DNA from: Talpa occidentalis
Taxonomy: Eukaryota; Chordata; Mammalia; Eulipotyphla; Talpidae
Direction of reading: 5' to 3'
Assembly: GCF_014898055.3 (NCBI RefSeq)
Contig: NW_023602073.1
Span: forward strand, 20,941,784-21,005,783
Length of the DNA: 64,000 bases
How positions within the stretch are numbered: position 1 is the stretch's first letter; the number at the start of each line of letters is the position of its first letter. Both the position numbers and the translations under genes were made by a program. Of the stretch, positions 32,487-45,240 are shown piece by piece. A model generated the notes under the pieces. It was given only the letters and a program-made list of their open reading frames with translations, made no database searches and had not been told where the DNA came from.

Positions 32487-32491
<5 letters not shown>
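32425..32491 (-). mobile_element. MIR-like fragment, interrupted by L1
   Basis: TTTATTGAGTACCCATGGGC and CAGGCTCTGTTCTGGGTGC are the end of a MIR-type element. It is cut at the L1 target site and continues weakly after 33340. Confidence 0.5.
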
Positions 32492-32535
<44 letters not shown>

Positions 32536-33322
32536 ATATATATATGGCATCATCCTTCATTTTTGTACAATGTATGATTTCCCTGTGAAAATCCCACCAC
32601 CAATTCACCCTTGCACCATCACTATAGTCTCTTGTGCTCTTACTACCCCTGTCCTGATCTTTCTCCCTCCTCTTCCCCTACAGAATGTCTCTGGTTTCCT
32701 GTTGATTTTGATTTTTACTTTATTATTTTTTTGTTGATCCCTTATTTGTTTCCTCTACATTCCTCCTATAAGTGAAACTATCTGATACTTATCTTTTTCT
32801 TTCTGGCTATTTCGCTAAGCATAGTCCCTTCCAGCTTTATCCATGTTGCTGCGAATGACATGAGTTTATCCTTTTTGATCGCTGAGTAATATTCCATTGT
32901 GTATATATACCACATCTTCTTGATCTAGTCATCTATTTTTGGGCATTTGGGTTGTTTTCATAGTTTACCTATCCAAAAAGTGCTGCAATAAACATAGTGC
33001 AGGTGTTCTTTTGAATTAATGTTTTTGTGTCCTTTGGGTAGATACCTATTTGTGGAATTGCAGGATCATATGGAAGCTCCATTTTAGTAGTTTGAGGAAC
33101 CTCCATACAGCATATAGTGGTTGGACCAGTTTGAATTCCCACCAGCAGTGTAGGAAAGTTCCTTTTTCTCCACATCCTCACCAACAATTGTTGTTGCTAG
33201 ATTTTTTGATATGTGCCATACTCTGGTGTAAGATGGTATCTCATTGTGGTTTTTGATTTGCATTTCCCTGATTACGAGTGATGCTGAACATCTTTTTCTT
33301 ATGCTTTTTGGCCATTTGCATT
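32492..33322 (-). mobile_element. 5'-truncated L1 with TSD and (TA)n at its tail
   Basis: This is a continuous minus-strand L1 3' end: GCTGAGTAATATTCCATTGT near 32881, TCATCTATTTTTGGGCATTT near 32928, TTTGAATTAATGTTTTTGTG near 33011, TCTCCACATCCTCACCAACA near 33167 and TTTTTGATTTGCATTTCCCT near 33249. The 17-bp TSD (CAAAG, T or C, GATCACATTTA) lies at 32475-32491 and 33323-33339 with one mismatch. The tail side is a (TA)n run at 32491-32531, followed by the palindrome GCCATATATATATGGC. Confidence 0.9.
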
Positions 33323-33339
33323 CAAAGCGATCACATTTA

Positions 33340-33740
33340 AAAGCTTATATCCTATACCATCCAGGTTACAGAGTGCTTGCACACATGTGATGCTAAGTGC
33401 CTTGCCTTGCCTTACCATCACCAACCCCAATAACAGCAGGGAAGCCCTGACCGACGTCTACTGGGGAGTTATTGTGTATCACACTCTGTTCCAGGACCTT
33501 TTTTGGCATTAACCTTTAAAACATCACACCTAGTCTTCCAGTGGCTCACTTTATTGCTTCAGTTGTGGCACTCCTTGTCCACAGCCACCCTGCTGAATAA
33601 AACCAGCAGCCAACTTGCAGGCTGCTTCAAAGAAGAGGAAAATGAAGTTGGTGCAAATAAGTCACCCTGTTGAGACAGGTCCTGCCGGCAGAGCTAGCAC
33701 CACTTGGGTTTGAAGTCAAATCCTTAACCCCATAGTCGTG
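33340..33740 (-). mobile_element. MIR-like relic pieces
   Basis: ATTGTGTATCACACTCTGTTCC near 33471 and a CACTTGGGTTTGAAGTCAAA block near 33700 resemble antisense MIR text. They are heavily eroded. Confidence 0.35.
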
Positions 33741-36385
33741 ACCCCCTCAATGAGCTACCTTGGCTTGTTTCTGTGGTGGGGGGTCCTCAGAGCTTAGCCC
33801 CCTTATCTGTCTGACTACTTTTGCCAATCCTCAACCACAGCTTCACACAAACAGACAGAATTTCTGAACACAGAATTTCTGCAGTGCAGATGAGGTCCAG
33901 CTGATCACGGGAGGCCCTGGGACCTGAGGGCACTCTGGGAGATGGTTCCCTCACAACTGTCTCACCAGCAATAGGACTGGACCAGCCAGGGCACTGAAGT
34001 CCTCATGCTCTGCTTCTCACACACACTCAATTGCATCACTTCCTCACCACACACACTGGTGAGTTCCTTTGGAGAACCTGAACGTCCTCCAAAGAGAATT
34101 CATTCTTCTTCGCCCCCAATTCCTTCCCATTGTCTTTTCCCAGCAAATCACACATCAAAACTTCCTTAGCCTGTTTTCTTCCCAAAGAACCCCATGACAA
34201 GGAGGCTTGTAATTTACCATATAAGTTAGAATTTTGGTGATCTAGCGAATACTTCATCTCTTCCAGGAAACCTAATGCCTAAACTCTCTTACAGTCCATG
34301 GTGTTCTTACAGCTCAGAATAAAGTCCACTGATCCACAGAAGACTAATCCTCAAGTGTCAATCCTTTATGTGTATGTAGTAGGCAGGGGGCTGAATGAAT
34401 GAGCAAGCAATTCATTTTCTTATTAAGTCAACAAACATTCATCTATTGAGCACTTGTAGTGCTAGACAATTATGGGTGCTAAGAAAACAAAAAAAAAGAA
34501 CAATGAAAGAAATGTATGTCCCAGTAGTTCATGGGTTACAGGATGAAACAGACATGTCCACATAATTTTATAGTATATGCCAAGCTGCCTCAACACACAC
34601 GAGCATAAACCACTTGGGAGATCTGGGAAGGCTTCCTGGTGGTGGCATTTGAACTGAGTGCTTCATCTGATTTCAACCTGCAGATCATATTTGGTGACTC
34701 CTTTTCCCACAGCTCTGAAGAGGAGTTGACAAGAATTTAGGCAGGGAACATGTGTAAAACCAAGTCTCTTTCTCTCTCACACTTTCCAGTGATAAAGGGC
34801 CCTCTAGAGGGAGCCAGATGATTGTGGAAGAGCAGCAAATTTTGAGGCACCCCTTTAGAAATGTTTGACTAATTCCTTTTAATTTGCAAAACATTTTCAT
34901 TTTAATCTGAGTCACCTTCACGCCTATGCATTCCTCAGTAATCCTACAAATCTGAATTTTTCTTTCCAAGCAATTCATTAATCCCCTTATTTGACAAAGA
35001 AAAAAAACACTGAGCCTACAAATATATCTGAGTGGAGAAAACAATTCCAGATCTTTCCATGAAATTTAACACTACTGCCCTGGTGGGTCTCTTCTTTATT
35101 TGAATGCTGATTAACAAAGGACATTAGCCAAAGTGTCACCCTGAGGTCAGAGGTCATTCGTTGCCTATACCCAGGGATCCTCCTTGGAGGCATCAGGCCA
35201 AGGTGAAGACCTGCAGGCCTTCTCCTACTTGAAGACCTACAGGCCTCAGTAGGCCAGAGACAGATGCTCTCTCACATGAAAAAGGCCCTCAACATACTCA
35301 TAGTCCCCAGAGGAGAGAAGGGCTGCTCTGAGCTCATGATGGAAGTCGAGGATTGTGTAAGGGGCAGGGAAGCCCTTGAAAACTGGGGCCTGAGCAGAAG
35401 GCAGAGGGAAATAGAAGTACTGGAGCTCTCAAGGGCCCACTTTGTGTTAGGACAGGAGTGGGAGAAGGTTGGAGGGTGAAGCCCACAGAAGAGGCTCCTA
35501 AGACAAGTGTGAGAGGAGAACCGGCCGCTTCTGATCTGAACACAGGACAAACCAAGTCCAGCTAGTCATTTGCAGGGCCCAGTGCAAAATAAAATTGGCA
35601 AGCCTTATGCAAAAAATTACCAAAAAAAATTTGAGTGAAAACTATCAAGATGGTGTCAACAGAATGTGATCCTTAGCATGGGGTCCTCCTGAGCACCAGA
35701 CCTTGTGTGACCACCCAGCTCTCACCCTTATAAGGAAACAGCCTTATATGTGGCTAGTGGAGGAGCAAAATGCTCAGGAAAAAATTGCTCCTTGGAGGCT
35801 GGTCACAGCCAAGCTCTCCTGCCTCAGGGCCCTGGTAGCTGTAGCCCTACCTGAAACATCTGGAGGACCTTTCCTTTAGCCCTGCCCCACCGTTCTCTTG
35901 GATGGAGGCCAGGGCATTTTCTCATACGGGAAGCTTTTTAATGTGTTTCTGGATATGTTTTGTAGGTAACAATAAAAATGTTATTTTAGAAAAACAGCTT
36001 AGTTGCCTCTGGTTTCAAACAAGAAACTTGTGATGTAGTGGGTCCCAATGGGTCAGAGATGAACACTTGTAGTGCCAGGAGACTGGCGGGGAGTGGGCAA
36101 TGCCAAGGAAAGCAGCTCACCAGCCTGGATCTGCAGTAGGTCCCTCATAGTGAGGAGAGAGGAGAGGCCTCAGGGGGAAATGAATCTGACCATGCTGGGG
36201 TGTCAGCTAGCACTCTGGAGGCAAGCGGAGAGCCAGTGGGTGACAATGTTGATAAATGTGGGTGGATGCAATGAATGCCAGCCAAGGGCTGCTACCCTGT
36301 GGTGTTATGTGTGCACCTGTATAAGAATTAGATAATTTTATGATTCAGGAGCAAGCCTGAGAAGTAGCTGAGAGGAGGTGGCATT
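33741..36385. other. Gene-free stretch
   Basis: An ancient interspersed-repeat piece (CATCTATTGAGCACTTGTAG near 34440) is present. The segment at 35560-35720 (GGGCCCAGTGCAAAATAAAA) also looks like an old repeat that I cannot name. Open frames at 34685-35044 and 35272-35550 have no domain support. Confidence 0.45.
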
Positions 36386-36389
36386 GCCT

Positions 36390-36600
36390 CCAGTTTTAGA
36401 GCTGGAAGACTTACCTTCAAATCTGAGCACAGCCACTTATGAACTCAAGGGTGACCTTGAGCCTCTCTCTGTTCCTTCACCTATAAAGTGGGAATAACAA
36501 TAGTGTCAGCATGTTCAGGTATTTTGTCTGAGGATTGAATGAATTAATACCTGTATTTTACATAGGTGTTCCAGACACAGTAAATATCAAAATGTCAACT
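36390..36600 (+). mobile_element. MIR element
   Basis: The text follows MIR: CAAATCTGAGCACAGCCACT, TATGAACTCAAGGGTGACCTTGAG-like text, then CTCTCTCTGTTCCTTCACCT, TAAAGTGGGAATAACAATAG and GAGGATTGAATGAATTAATA. It is a typical ancient mammalian SINE. Confidence 0.8.
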
Positions 36601-37360
36601 ATGGTTATTGGGACTAAATCACAATCACTGCAGGACAGGAATCCTACAGAGATAGCTGGAGGGTAGAAGGATTACACAATTCTGTCTGTACTTTCTACCT
36701 CGTGAATTTTTAAGAAGTGGAGCACCTTGGGGTATTCCCGCTGACGAACAACTCCCACACACACACGACACAATTTCCCTAGAACGTTGTAACTGACCAG
36801 TCTTCCAGATCGGCTGTCACTCAGAGGAACACCTTGCACGTTTCGAAAAAGTCACTTCCTTATTGCACATCTGCTTGATTTTTCTTCCTCTCTTTCCTGT
36901 TTCTTTTTTTTCCATCTGATTTTAAACCTCTTAGCATATTAGCAAGATAGAAAGTCCCCCCCCCAGTCCTGTTTTAACAGTGAAATGATTCAGCACACTT
37001 CTGATCATTCCTTTATTCTGGATATGCGAGTTTTCTTGACATTTTTAGGGACCTACTTCTATGTCCTAGGAGAGATAGTGTGACACCGGAAAGAAACTAA
37101 TTAGTCTATTTTTTAATGTGTTGCTTTTTTTTTTCCCTAAAGTCACAGCATTGGTCACACTTGATAACTTTTTGTATATTAATCAGAGGAAATATAATTC
37201 TCATAAGCAGTTTAATTGGATGCTGAGAGAATAAGTTTACAACCACAATACAGAGATAAAATTGGAATTTGATTTCTAAAATTTTAGTACATTGAATTTC
37301 GTTGAAGACCAAAATATCAGCAAATAGAAGATGACCCAGTTGTTTTGTGATGGTGGAATT
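36601..37360. other. Gene-free stretch
   Basis: No gene or named repeat is seen. Confidence 0.5.
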
Positions 37361-37374
37361 AAAAATCATATGTT

Positions 37375-37670
37375 GGGGCCTTCCTGGTGGTGCAAGGGGT
37401 TAAGACGCAACCTATGAAGCTCTCTCCACAGCCACTGAAGCATGAGTTCAATTCCCAGCCAGTTAGGGAGCAACACACATGGTGCAGCAGACCTCTCCTG
37501 ACTAGCCCATTGCACCCCTCAGCAGTGTACTTTGGTCTATCTGCCTGTTCTGCTCCCCACTCTGTCTCTGGTTAATGCTCTCACCCTCTACATCCCTGGC
37601 CTGTATCCCAGTTCTTAGATGCATAAATAAATAAATAAATAAATCTTTTTAAAAAAATAAATAAATAAAT
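37375..37670 (+). mobile_element. tRNA-derived T+ SINE, full length
   Basis: A perfect 14-bp TSD (AAAAATCATATGTT) lies at 37361-37374 and 37671-37684. The head variant is 'gacgcaacctatgaagct'. The tail has an expanded (AAAT)n run on both sides of the terminator. Confidence 0.92.
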
Positions 37671-37684
37671 AAAAATCATATGTT

Positions 37685-38045
37685 ACCAGAAATTGCCTTT
37701 TCCTTCCCCACTTTCTGGGATAGAGGTTTAGCTAACTTTCTGTGATGCTGTAGCACGTGATAGGAAGCAATGAGAATCGCAGGGGTAATCACAGTTTATT
37801 TTTTTGGTGTATTGCTTCCAAATGGGTGCTATGGATCTTAATGAGAGAGAGAGAGAGGCATAAGAAGTCTGAAAAAGGCAATTGCACCTAGAAATATGAA
37901 GAGAAACCAAGAATTTGAGGACAATAAGAAATTAGTGTAAATGTTGTTAAGGATGATGGTGGATTATGATGTCATTGCATTGTAAAATGTTAGGGGAGAG
38001 TTGCCATAACATTAAATACCAAGTATCTGAAACATTTTAGCAAAA
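37685..38045. other. Gene-free stretch
   Basis: Contains a short (GA)n tract near 37842-37857. No gene is recognised. Confidence 0.5.
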
Positions 38046-38400
38046 CAGAAATAAATAGGTGATAAGAATAAGGATGGAGGACTCACACTGCCTGATTTCA
38101 AGAATTACTATCAAGTTATAGTAAATAAGACAATGTGGTTTCAGCTTAAAGACAGATTAATAGACTAGAATAGAGTCCAGAAATAGGCCTAATCAAATAT
38201 GTTCACCTGACTAATGACAAAAGTGCACGAGCAACTTATTGGGGAAAGTGGATCTCTCATAGTACAATATTGGGATAATTATACACCTATATGTCACAAG
38301 ATAAACTGATACTGAGATCTCTCAGAATGGATCATAAAACTGTAAAACTTCAAGAAGAAAATATAACAGCTATTTTGGAATATGTCTGTGTAGTAGTCTA
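38046..38400 (+). mobile_element. Old L1 ORF2 3'-region fragment
   Basis: CACTGCCTGATTTCAAGAAT, AGACTAGAATAGAGTCCAGAAATA-like text and GGATCATAAAACTGTAAAAC are L1 ORF2 C-terminal text, diverged. Confidence 0.7.
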
Positions 38401-39320
38401 TTCATACAAAATTTTATCAGACTGTATATACAGTTTCTTGTCACCCAATGTTACATAACTGACATTTTCCATTTCATTAAAAGTTTCCTCCTGCCTCTTC
38501 ATTGAAGGCAGCTTGCTGGGCCTAAGGCAAAAAAGTGCTATAAGGCAGGGGATTCATTAAGACGTTGGGCCCCTTGAGGAAGAATCTAGGAACAGAGTCG
38601 ACACAGCTCATTTGTCCTTTGGGGTGGACTCAAATGAAAAACTGACTCTACTCCATTGGCAAACCACAGAGCTGTGCTGGAAAGTCATATACCCCTTGAA
38701 GAGTCCTGAAATGAAAACACCTGAAAAGGGAGCTGTACCTCATGAGTCACCTGCTATAGCTCTGTGGGCCAGAAAATCTCTGACACCAGGAGTATTTGAC
38801 CTTTTTTCTTTGGCCCCACTGCTCATGTTTTCCAGACCCACAATACCCCCCAGAGTCTGTGTCTGTGTATGTTTAACATGTAATGTATGTTTAACAAATC
38901 ATGTAAATAATAATAATATTTTGAATTTCACCATTTAGGTTTATCATCACAAGTTAAAATAGTCATTGGCATGAGTTGGTTGACACCAGTGAATTCATTA
39001 TAGGAAATGGTCATATGACTTCCTTCTGGAGGAGCAGCTTGTGGGGGAGGGAGTGCTGTGACCCCAGTCCAGAGGACAATGAGATATATTTAATCTCTCA
39101 TAACTATGAACTGGATGAATCATATCAGTCTACTCCTCTGTGAGGTCCTCTAGCATCACTTGACCTACTAAGTAGATTCTATTTTCTGACTCAGTTTCTC
39201 CACAAGAATGTAAGATTCACTCCATGAGAACCAAGACTGGATCACATCAGTTTGATTCATCTCTGTATTTCAAGCATCAAGTGTCTGGCATCTGATAGGT
39301 CTGAATGAAAAACTGTGTTG
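38401..39320. other. Gene-free stretch
   Basis: No gene or named repeat is seen. Confidence 0.5.
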
Positions 39321-39531
39321 GAAGGATGGATGGGTGGATTGGTAGAGGGAGGAAGGAGTGATGGATGGATGGAGGAGGGATGGTCTGGTAGAGGGAAGGA
39401 GGGAAGAGGGATGGATAGATGGATGAATGGGTGGGTAGATGGTAGAAGAAAGGATGGATGGATGGATGGATGGATAGATAGATGGGTGGATAGATAGGTG
39501 GATGGACTGGTAGAGAGATGGCTAGATGGGA
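39321..39531. repeat. (GGAT)n-type degenerate tetranucleotide array
   Basis: About 210 bp of GGAT/GGTA/GGGA variants. It produces long spurious open frames on both strands (for example 39277-39624 minus). Confidence 0.9.
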
Positions 39532-40643
39532 TGAAAAAGCTACTACTGACTTACTTTGGTGCTGTATTTCAGTTTGAATCTTTATTAAGATGATAAATCT
39601 AAGTTTCACTTCAAAACACCCCAAGCGTCAGGGTTCTGTTTAGGCAGTGTTTGCTCTCAATTACAAGGACACAGTAATGAGCTCTGATTAATCTCCATTC
39701 CTTATAAAACCCCTCGAGTTGCTCACTAAAGGCAACAACAAAAACATGGCACAATCCCTGCAGCCTTTCCTCTCCCTCCAGGGAGCTCCAGCTTGGTGGG
39801 ATTCCTCCAGTGAGCCATGTGCACCTTTCCATTAGGACCACATGTATGCGCTCTCAGAGTGGGTACCCAGCACGGGCAACCACATTTCACTCCTGAGATG
39901 ACATGATTCCAGTTCAACCATGAGGTCACTGGCACTGCTCTCCCAGAAGCCTAGGCAGACCAAGTTTCCTGCAGCCCGTGAGTCTGGGCCTCTCTGCAGC
40001 TGCACATTTTCTAACTTTCTCAGATATAAAAAAAGTTTATAGGGGATCACAGCCAAAAACAAACTAAGTTTGGGGGTCATTTTATCGAAGGCATAGTAAA
40101 TGAGGTATGAATCCTACTGAAGGCTTTTTTATAAGGTTTTAACACATAGAGGACCCCTCTTGGGGTACCCCAATGAATACATTTGTCATTGAAGAATCCG
40201 CATCACCAGGCACTGTTATCAGACAATACTCAAGACACACTTGCTTTTAGTTGACCTTAGTCAACATGTATGGGGGCAGAATGTGCCAGGCACCAGGGAT
40301 TCCTGCTTAAAAGAAATTTTTGATTTATTGAAGAGAAAATTGATGTAACTAGAGAAAAACATGAGACAAAATGTACTTAGGAGGCGAGTCCCACACACTC
40401 CTGGTACAAAAGGAAAGAGTGTGTTGCTCTGCTTTCAGGAAGAGTGTTATCCAGGATCTCGAAAGTTAATCTCTTCATAAATGGGGGAAACTTAATTTTT
40501 TAATTTTTTTAGGGTTGTTTCTGCCAGCAAGGTAAACAGTGGGGTAACTAAGGTGAATGAGATCAGGCCTTGGGTCTGGGGAGAAAAGAGGTTTTCTCAG
40601 AGGCCAGGTGACCACACATCTTGGTTGCCCAACCTGCTGCCCA
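39532..40643. other. Gene-free stretch
   Basis: No gene or named repeat is seen. Overlapping minus-strand frames at 39611-40080 have no domain support. Confidence 0.5.
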
Positions 40644-40655
40644 GGACAAATTATT

Positions 40656-40927
40656 TTTTTTAAAGATTTATTTATTTATGCATACAAGAACAGGGGTACA
40701 GGCCAGAGGTGTGGGGGTCGGGGGTGAGAAGATTCACCAGAGACAGAGTGGGGAGCAGAACAGGCAGAATGACTGAAATACACTGCTGAGGGGAGCAGCG
40801 GGCGAGTCAGGAGAGGTCTGCTGCTCCATGTGGGTTGCTCCCTGGCCGGGGATCAAACTCATGCTGCAGTGGCTGTGGACAGCTTCATAGGTTGTGTCTT
40901 AACCCCTTGAGCCACCAGGGAGGCCCT
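40656..40927 (-). mobile_element. tRNA-derived T+ SINE, full length
   Basis: The TSD GGACAAATTATT lies at 40644-40655 and 40928-40939. The head variant complement GCTTCATAGGTTGTGTCTTAACC is at the right end. Confidence 0.92.
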
Positions 40928-40939
40928 GGACAAATTATT

Positions 40940-42525
40940 AACTGATTGATTGTAAAATATTTATTTCAAATTTTTTTGAAAGTATCTTATCTCAATAGTC
41001 AATCCCTCCATATATGCTTTGAATTCCACTCCTCTTTGCCTTCTCAAGAATCTTTTCTTACTGAATGAAATCATGTAAATTTGTACTAGCATATGCATAT
41101 ATATATCTTTATATCTATCAATCTATTTATACATATATATCTACAATGCTAATTTCTAAGGGGAGATAGATTATTAAATTTAATTAAATTCATTCATTTT
41201 TTTACCCACCACCAAACCATCTGAGCCCATACCCCTTCTGCCTCCCTCTCTCACCCCTTCCACACTTTTGAAAAGCAGAAATTTTAAAAAAATGTAAAAT
41301 ATAATGACAATGTAATGACATCAGGCAGAACATCATGACAAATATGTGTTGGAAAATATTAATAAAATGGGTTATAATCATCTACCAAAAAATATTAGAG
41401 GTTTAGGCCTGGATTTCAACAATCTGAAATTCAGGAGTCAACAGCAAAAGACTTCTAAATAGAAAATTAGTCGTAGCCCTATCTTCAGCCAAAGGGATTT
41501 GCTTTTCACACCCAGCTCTAACAAGTGTAATTAATAGTCCTGCTTAGGAGCCAAAAAATAGTTAACTGAAGATATTTAAAGTAAAAAGAATGTTAATCAG
41601 AGGTGAAAACTCTAAATTTAGTTAAAATAAAAAAAGACAGTTGAAAGTGAAAAACTACATGAATTATTTAAAAATAACAGACATAAGAACTCAAAAGATA
41701 GAATAGATTCAAGACAATTTTCTATTCAAGCAACCAATCTTCCACCTTCATCACTCCTCAGAGAACAATACAACCTCAAGCATTACCTGATTTTCTAATG
41801 TGGTGTCCTGTGTATAACCATAATCTAGATGTTTGAAACCCTGAGTAATTTCACTTTGATATAATAGTAGAAGCAATGGTTTTGTTTTCAGATCAGCCCT
41901 ATCACCTCTGTGATAAGCTGTTACTAGTAGAAAACAATTCTAGAGCTAACCTTTTCTTTTAAATACTAACACCTTATGGCAACACTCATAAAATGACCCA
42001 TTGCCTGCAACATGAACTACAGATCCAAGGCCCATTTTGGAGCCTGAATCCCCCTTAGGGCCAGCACCTTTGCTTATTTTTCCATGCAAACCACTGCGAT
42101 CAAAAGCAGAGAGAAATATGGGACTGGAATGTTTTGTGTGAGCACATAAAGGGAGAACTAGCTGTTGCCTCAGTACGGCCAGAAGAGATCTGATTTGTCA
42201 CCAGGACACGGTTAAGTGTTTTCCCACTAAGTTGCTAGATCCAATCAAAGGGCAACTATTCTTTACTAGGGGTCAGGCACCACCTTTTCCCAGCACCTGT
42301 TGAGTGGACATGGTAGACAACAAATGTATTTTCAACAAAGGAAACAATATATAGGTGATAATGTCCTTTTCTGAAGAAGGACAGTCACTAAGAGGGATAG
42401 TTATCTTCTAAGGGTAGACCTGCCATCTATTCCCAGGATGTCTGAGCTGGGGGGCTGGGGCCTAGAGGGCCATTAAGAGACCCAGCACCCCACACAGCAG
42501 GAATTTCCTATTCTTTTAAACATCC
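40940..42525. other. Gene-free AT-rich stretch
   Basis: No gene or confidently named repeat is seen. Confidence 0.5.
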
Positions 42526-42529
42526 TTGT

Positions 42530-42905
42530 TCATTTTTTTAACAACATAGGATTTCTCCCCTCAAGTGTGGTCACCGTAGTATTCCAAGCACCCCCCACAG
42601 TCCTCTACTGCAGCCCATTGTACTTTCCTTCACTCATTCTCTACTCTTCTCCTTTGTTCCCCCTCCCTCCTGAATGTCTCAGATCTATGCTCTGCTTTCA
42701 AGGGTTGATTTGTCTCTGTCTGAGTCTTTGTTTGTCTTCTCTAGATTCCACATATAAGAGAAACAATCTGGTATTTATCTTTCTCACGTCACTTAGAATA
42801 ATCCCAGTTCCATCCATGTTGCCACAAATGGCATCATTTTTTTCTTTTTTGATTGCTGAGTAGTACTCCATTTTGTATATATACCACATCTTGATGATCC
42901 ACTCA
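42530..42905 (-). mobile_element. L1 3'-end fragment
   Basis: TCTAGATTCCACATATAAGAG, TCCATCCATGTTGCCACAAA and TTGCTGAGTAGTACTCCATT are minus-strand L1 3' text. The complementary frame 42698-42889 begins with the L1 text MWYIYKMEYYSAIKK. Confidence 0.85.
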
Positions 42906-43720
42906 TCTGTTCTGAGGCAGCAGGAAATTTCTAGGGAAACAACAGCTGATAAGGAAAGGAAAGGAGAAGAGAGAGAAGAGAAAATTCATTCTCACGAGAA
43001 GACAAGAAGGACCCAGACATTGGGAAGGTACTAAATGTCAGTGTCAACTAGCGGTGGCAGGAGAGACAGAAGGTGATCTGGCAGCCAGTGGTGAACGCAC
43101 ATAGGTCAAACATCTCTTAAGATAAATGTTCCCACTAGAAAAAACTCTCATCGATGGAGAGATTAAACTGTGCATAATTTCCTCTATGAGACAAATATAT
43201 ATTTAATGCATTTTAGACAGAATGTGATCAAAGCGAGTTAAAAAAGAATATATTATTTTAAAAGAATACATTGTTTCTCACTAAGTTTCTTCCAGGTTGG
43301 GGGTTATTTTAATAGCTGATTAGAATTTCTAAAAATTGGGACTAAGCATTAGAGTAAGACTTCCAGTCCAGTCTAACACTAGTATGTGACTGTGTCATGC
43401 TTTTCAATGTCTCTTAACTTTCTGGTTCATAAACAATGAAAACGATAGTCAGCCATGGCCACCACAGAAAGCAGCTATAATAAACAAATGTGGAAGACTC
43501 TGTAATACATAGAACCAAAACTAATACAACTGGAAGTAGATGATACATTTTTGGTTCAGTTCATTGTTAAATAGCTGTTGGGTAAGCAGGAAAAAGGAGA
43601 TAAATCAATAGCACGAAAGGACCTAGTAGTGTGTTTCAAAATAGTGTATTTAGTCATCAGACAGAACATGCTATTCCCAATCCTTGGAAAGGATCTCATC
43701 TAAGGTCATAGTTGAAGGAA
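42906..43720. other. Gene-free stretch
   Basis: No gene or named repeat is seen. Confidence 0.5.
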
Positions 43721-43724
43721 GTAT

Positions 43725-44440
43725 AGTAGTTTGGATCAGTGGGAGCCACCCTGATTATTCCCCAAAAGATAAAAGCACCAAGGAATACTCCTTGGCTTTA
43801 AAAAAGATGAAATTATACCATTTGCAACATGGATGGACCTTGGTGGAGGTCAGATGGAGAAAGACATGTGGTAGATAAAGAAATAAAGCTAATGAAGAGA
43901 CCTCCCTGGTGGCGCAAGGGGTTAAGCACCGCACTATGAAGCAATCCACAGCCTCTGCAGCATGAGTTCGATCCCCGGGCTGCCAGAGAGCAGCCCACAT
44001 GGTGCCGCAAACCTCTCCTGACTGGCCTGCTGCTCCCCTCAGCAGTGTATTTCAATCAGACTGCCTGTTCTGTTCCCCACTCTGGTGAATCCTCTCACCC
44101 CCCACAACTCTGGCGTGTACCCCAGCTCTTGTATGCATAAATAAATAAATCTTAAAAAAATAATAAAAATAATGAAGAAACAAAACAAAAATAAACTATT
44201 ACATTCTAAGAACAAAATAATGGCTGCCAGATGGAAATGGGAAAAGGGAGCAAAAGGGGTTTGGGTAAATCAAATAAAAGGGGCTAAGTATATGGTGAAG
44301 GATAGAAACAAAATTTTTGGTGGTGAGCAGGGTCCTGTATATACGAATGTCGATTAATAAGGTTGTATAACTGAGATCTATATAACGTTATAAACCCATG
44401 TTACTTCAATAAGAAATGATTTCTGTCTGACCTTAAATAA
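43725..44440 (+). mobile_element. Old L1 3' end, interrupted by a SINE
   Basis: ATACTCCTTGGCTTTAAAAA, TTTGCAACATGGATGGACCT and, after the SINE, ATATGGTGAAGGATAGAAAC and CCATGTTACTTCAATAAGAA are the L1 3' UTR. Confidence 0.75.
43899..44161 (+). mobile_element. tRNA-derived T+ SINE, full length
   Basis: The TSD at 43882-43898 and 44162-44178 (AATAAA, then GCT or AAT, then AATGAAGA) is nearly perfect. The head variant is 'gcaccgcactatgaagcaat', with a B box GTTCGATCCCC near 43966. Confidence 0.9.
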
Positions 44441-44796
44441 AAATAAAAAGTACCTCAGACAAAAAACTGTAGAAGATAACATATTGTGAAAACATGCAAC
44501 AAAAGATTAAAACTCCTTGACCTAGATCCTACATTTCAATAGGAAAAACAAAAGCCACTTAATTTTTTAAACAGACAAAAAGGTAATAATCAGGCAATAA
44601 AAATTACAAATGGCTAGTAAGGATGTAAAAGAATTTCAACTCCAGGGTATCAGGGATAAAAAATTTTGATGACAAAAGACCATATGGGTCCAATGATCAA
44701 GTCAACACAAATGAAAAAAGATGGATAATATTCACTTTCGTGGTGCATAATTTCCCTATGCATGACTGTGTCCATTTGCATCAGAATCATATGGTG
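44441..44796. other. Gene-free stretch
   Basis: AT-rich, with no gene recognised. Confidence 0.5.
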
Positions 44797-44832
<36 letters not shown>

Positions 44833-44833
44833 T
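44797..44833. repeat. (GATT)n microsatellite
   Basis: About nine GATT units at the tail side of an L1 3' end. Confidence 0.95.
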
Positions 44834-45240
44834 AAATGAATTAATATGTATTTTACATCAGTGTTCATTTTTGTACAATGTATGCTTTCTCCTCTCGGGT
44901 GTAGTCCCCGTAAAATTACCACCACCTGGGCCTTCTGGTGGTGCAGCGGGTTGAGTGCAGCACTGTGAAGATGTCTGCAGCCTCTGCAGCGCGGGTTCAA
45001 TTTCGCGCTGCCAGGGAGATTCCCACATGGCGTGGCCGACCTCTCCTGTCTCGCCTGATGCTCCCCTCAGCAATGTATTTTGTCAGTCGGCCTGTTCTGC
45101 TCCCCGCTCTGCCTCTGGTGAATCCTCTCATCCTCCCATGCCTCTGGCCTGTACCCCAGTTCTTGTATAAATAAAAATAAATAAATCTTAAAAAAAAAAA
45201 TTCCCACCACCAACTCACCAACTATAGTCTCCCATCGCCA
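44834..45240 (-). mobile_element. L1 3' end, interrupted by a SINE
   Basis: GTTCATTTTTGTACAATGTATG matches the extreme L1 3' UTR seen at about 32560. After the SINE the text continues TTCCCACCACCAACTCACC and ACTATAGTCTCC. Confidence 0.8.
44927..45196 (+). mobile_element. tRNA-derived T+ SINE inserted in an L1 3' UTR
   Basis: The TSD (AAAATT, A or C, CCACCACC) lies at 44912-44926 and 45197-45211. The head variant is 'gagtgcagcactgtgaagatg'. Confidence 0.9.

Noticed and set aside
39277..39624. 115-residue minus-strand open frame
   Set aside because: It is a translation of the degenerate GGAT array.
43902..43990. tRNA gene in SINE heads (here and in other copies)
   Set aside because: A- and B-box-like motifs are present, but the full cloverleaf is not. 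These are SINE promoters, not tRNA genes.
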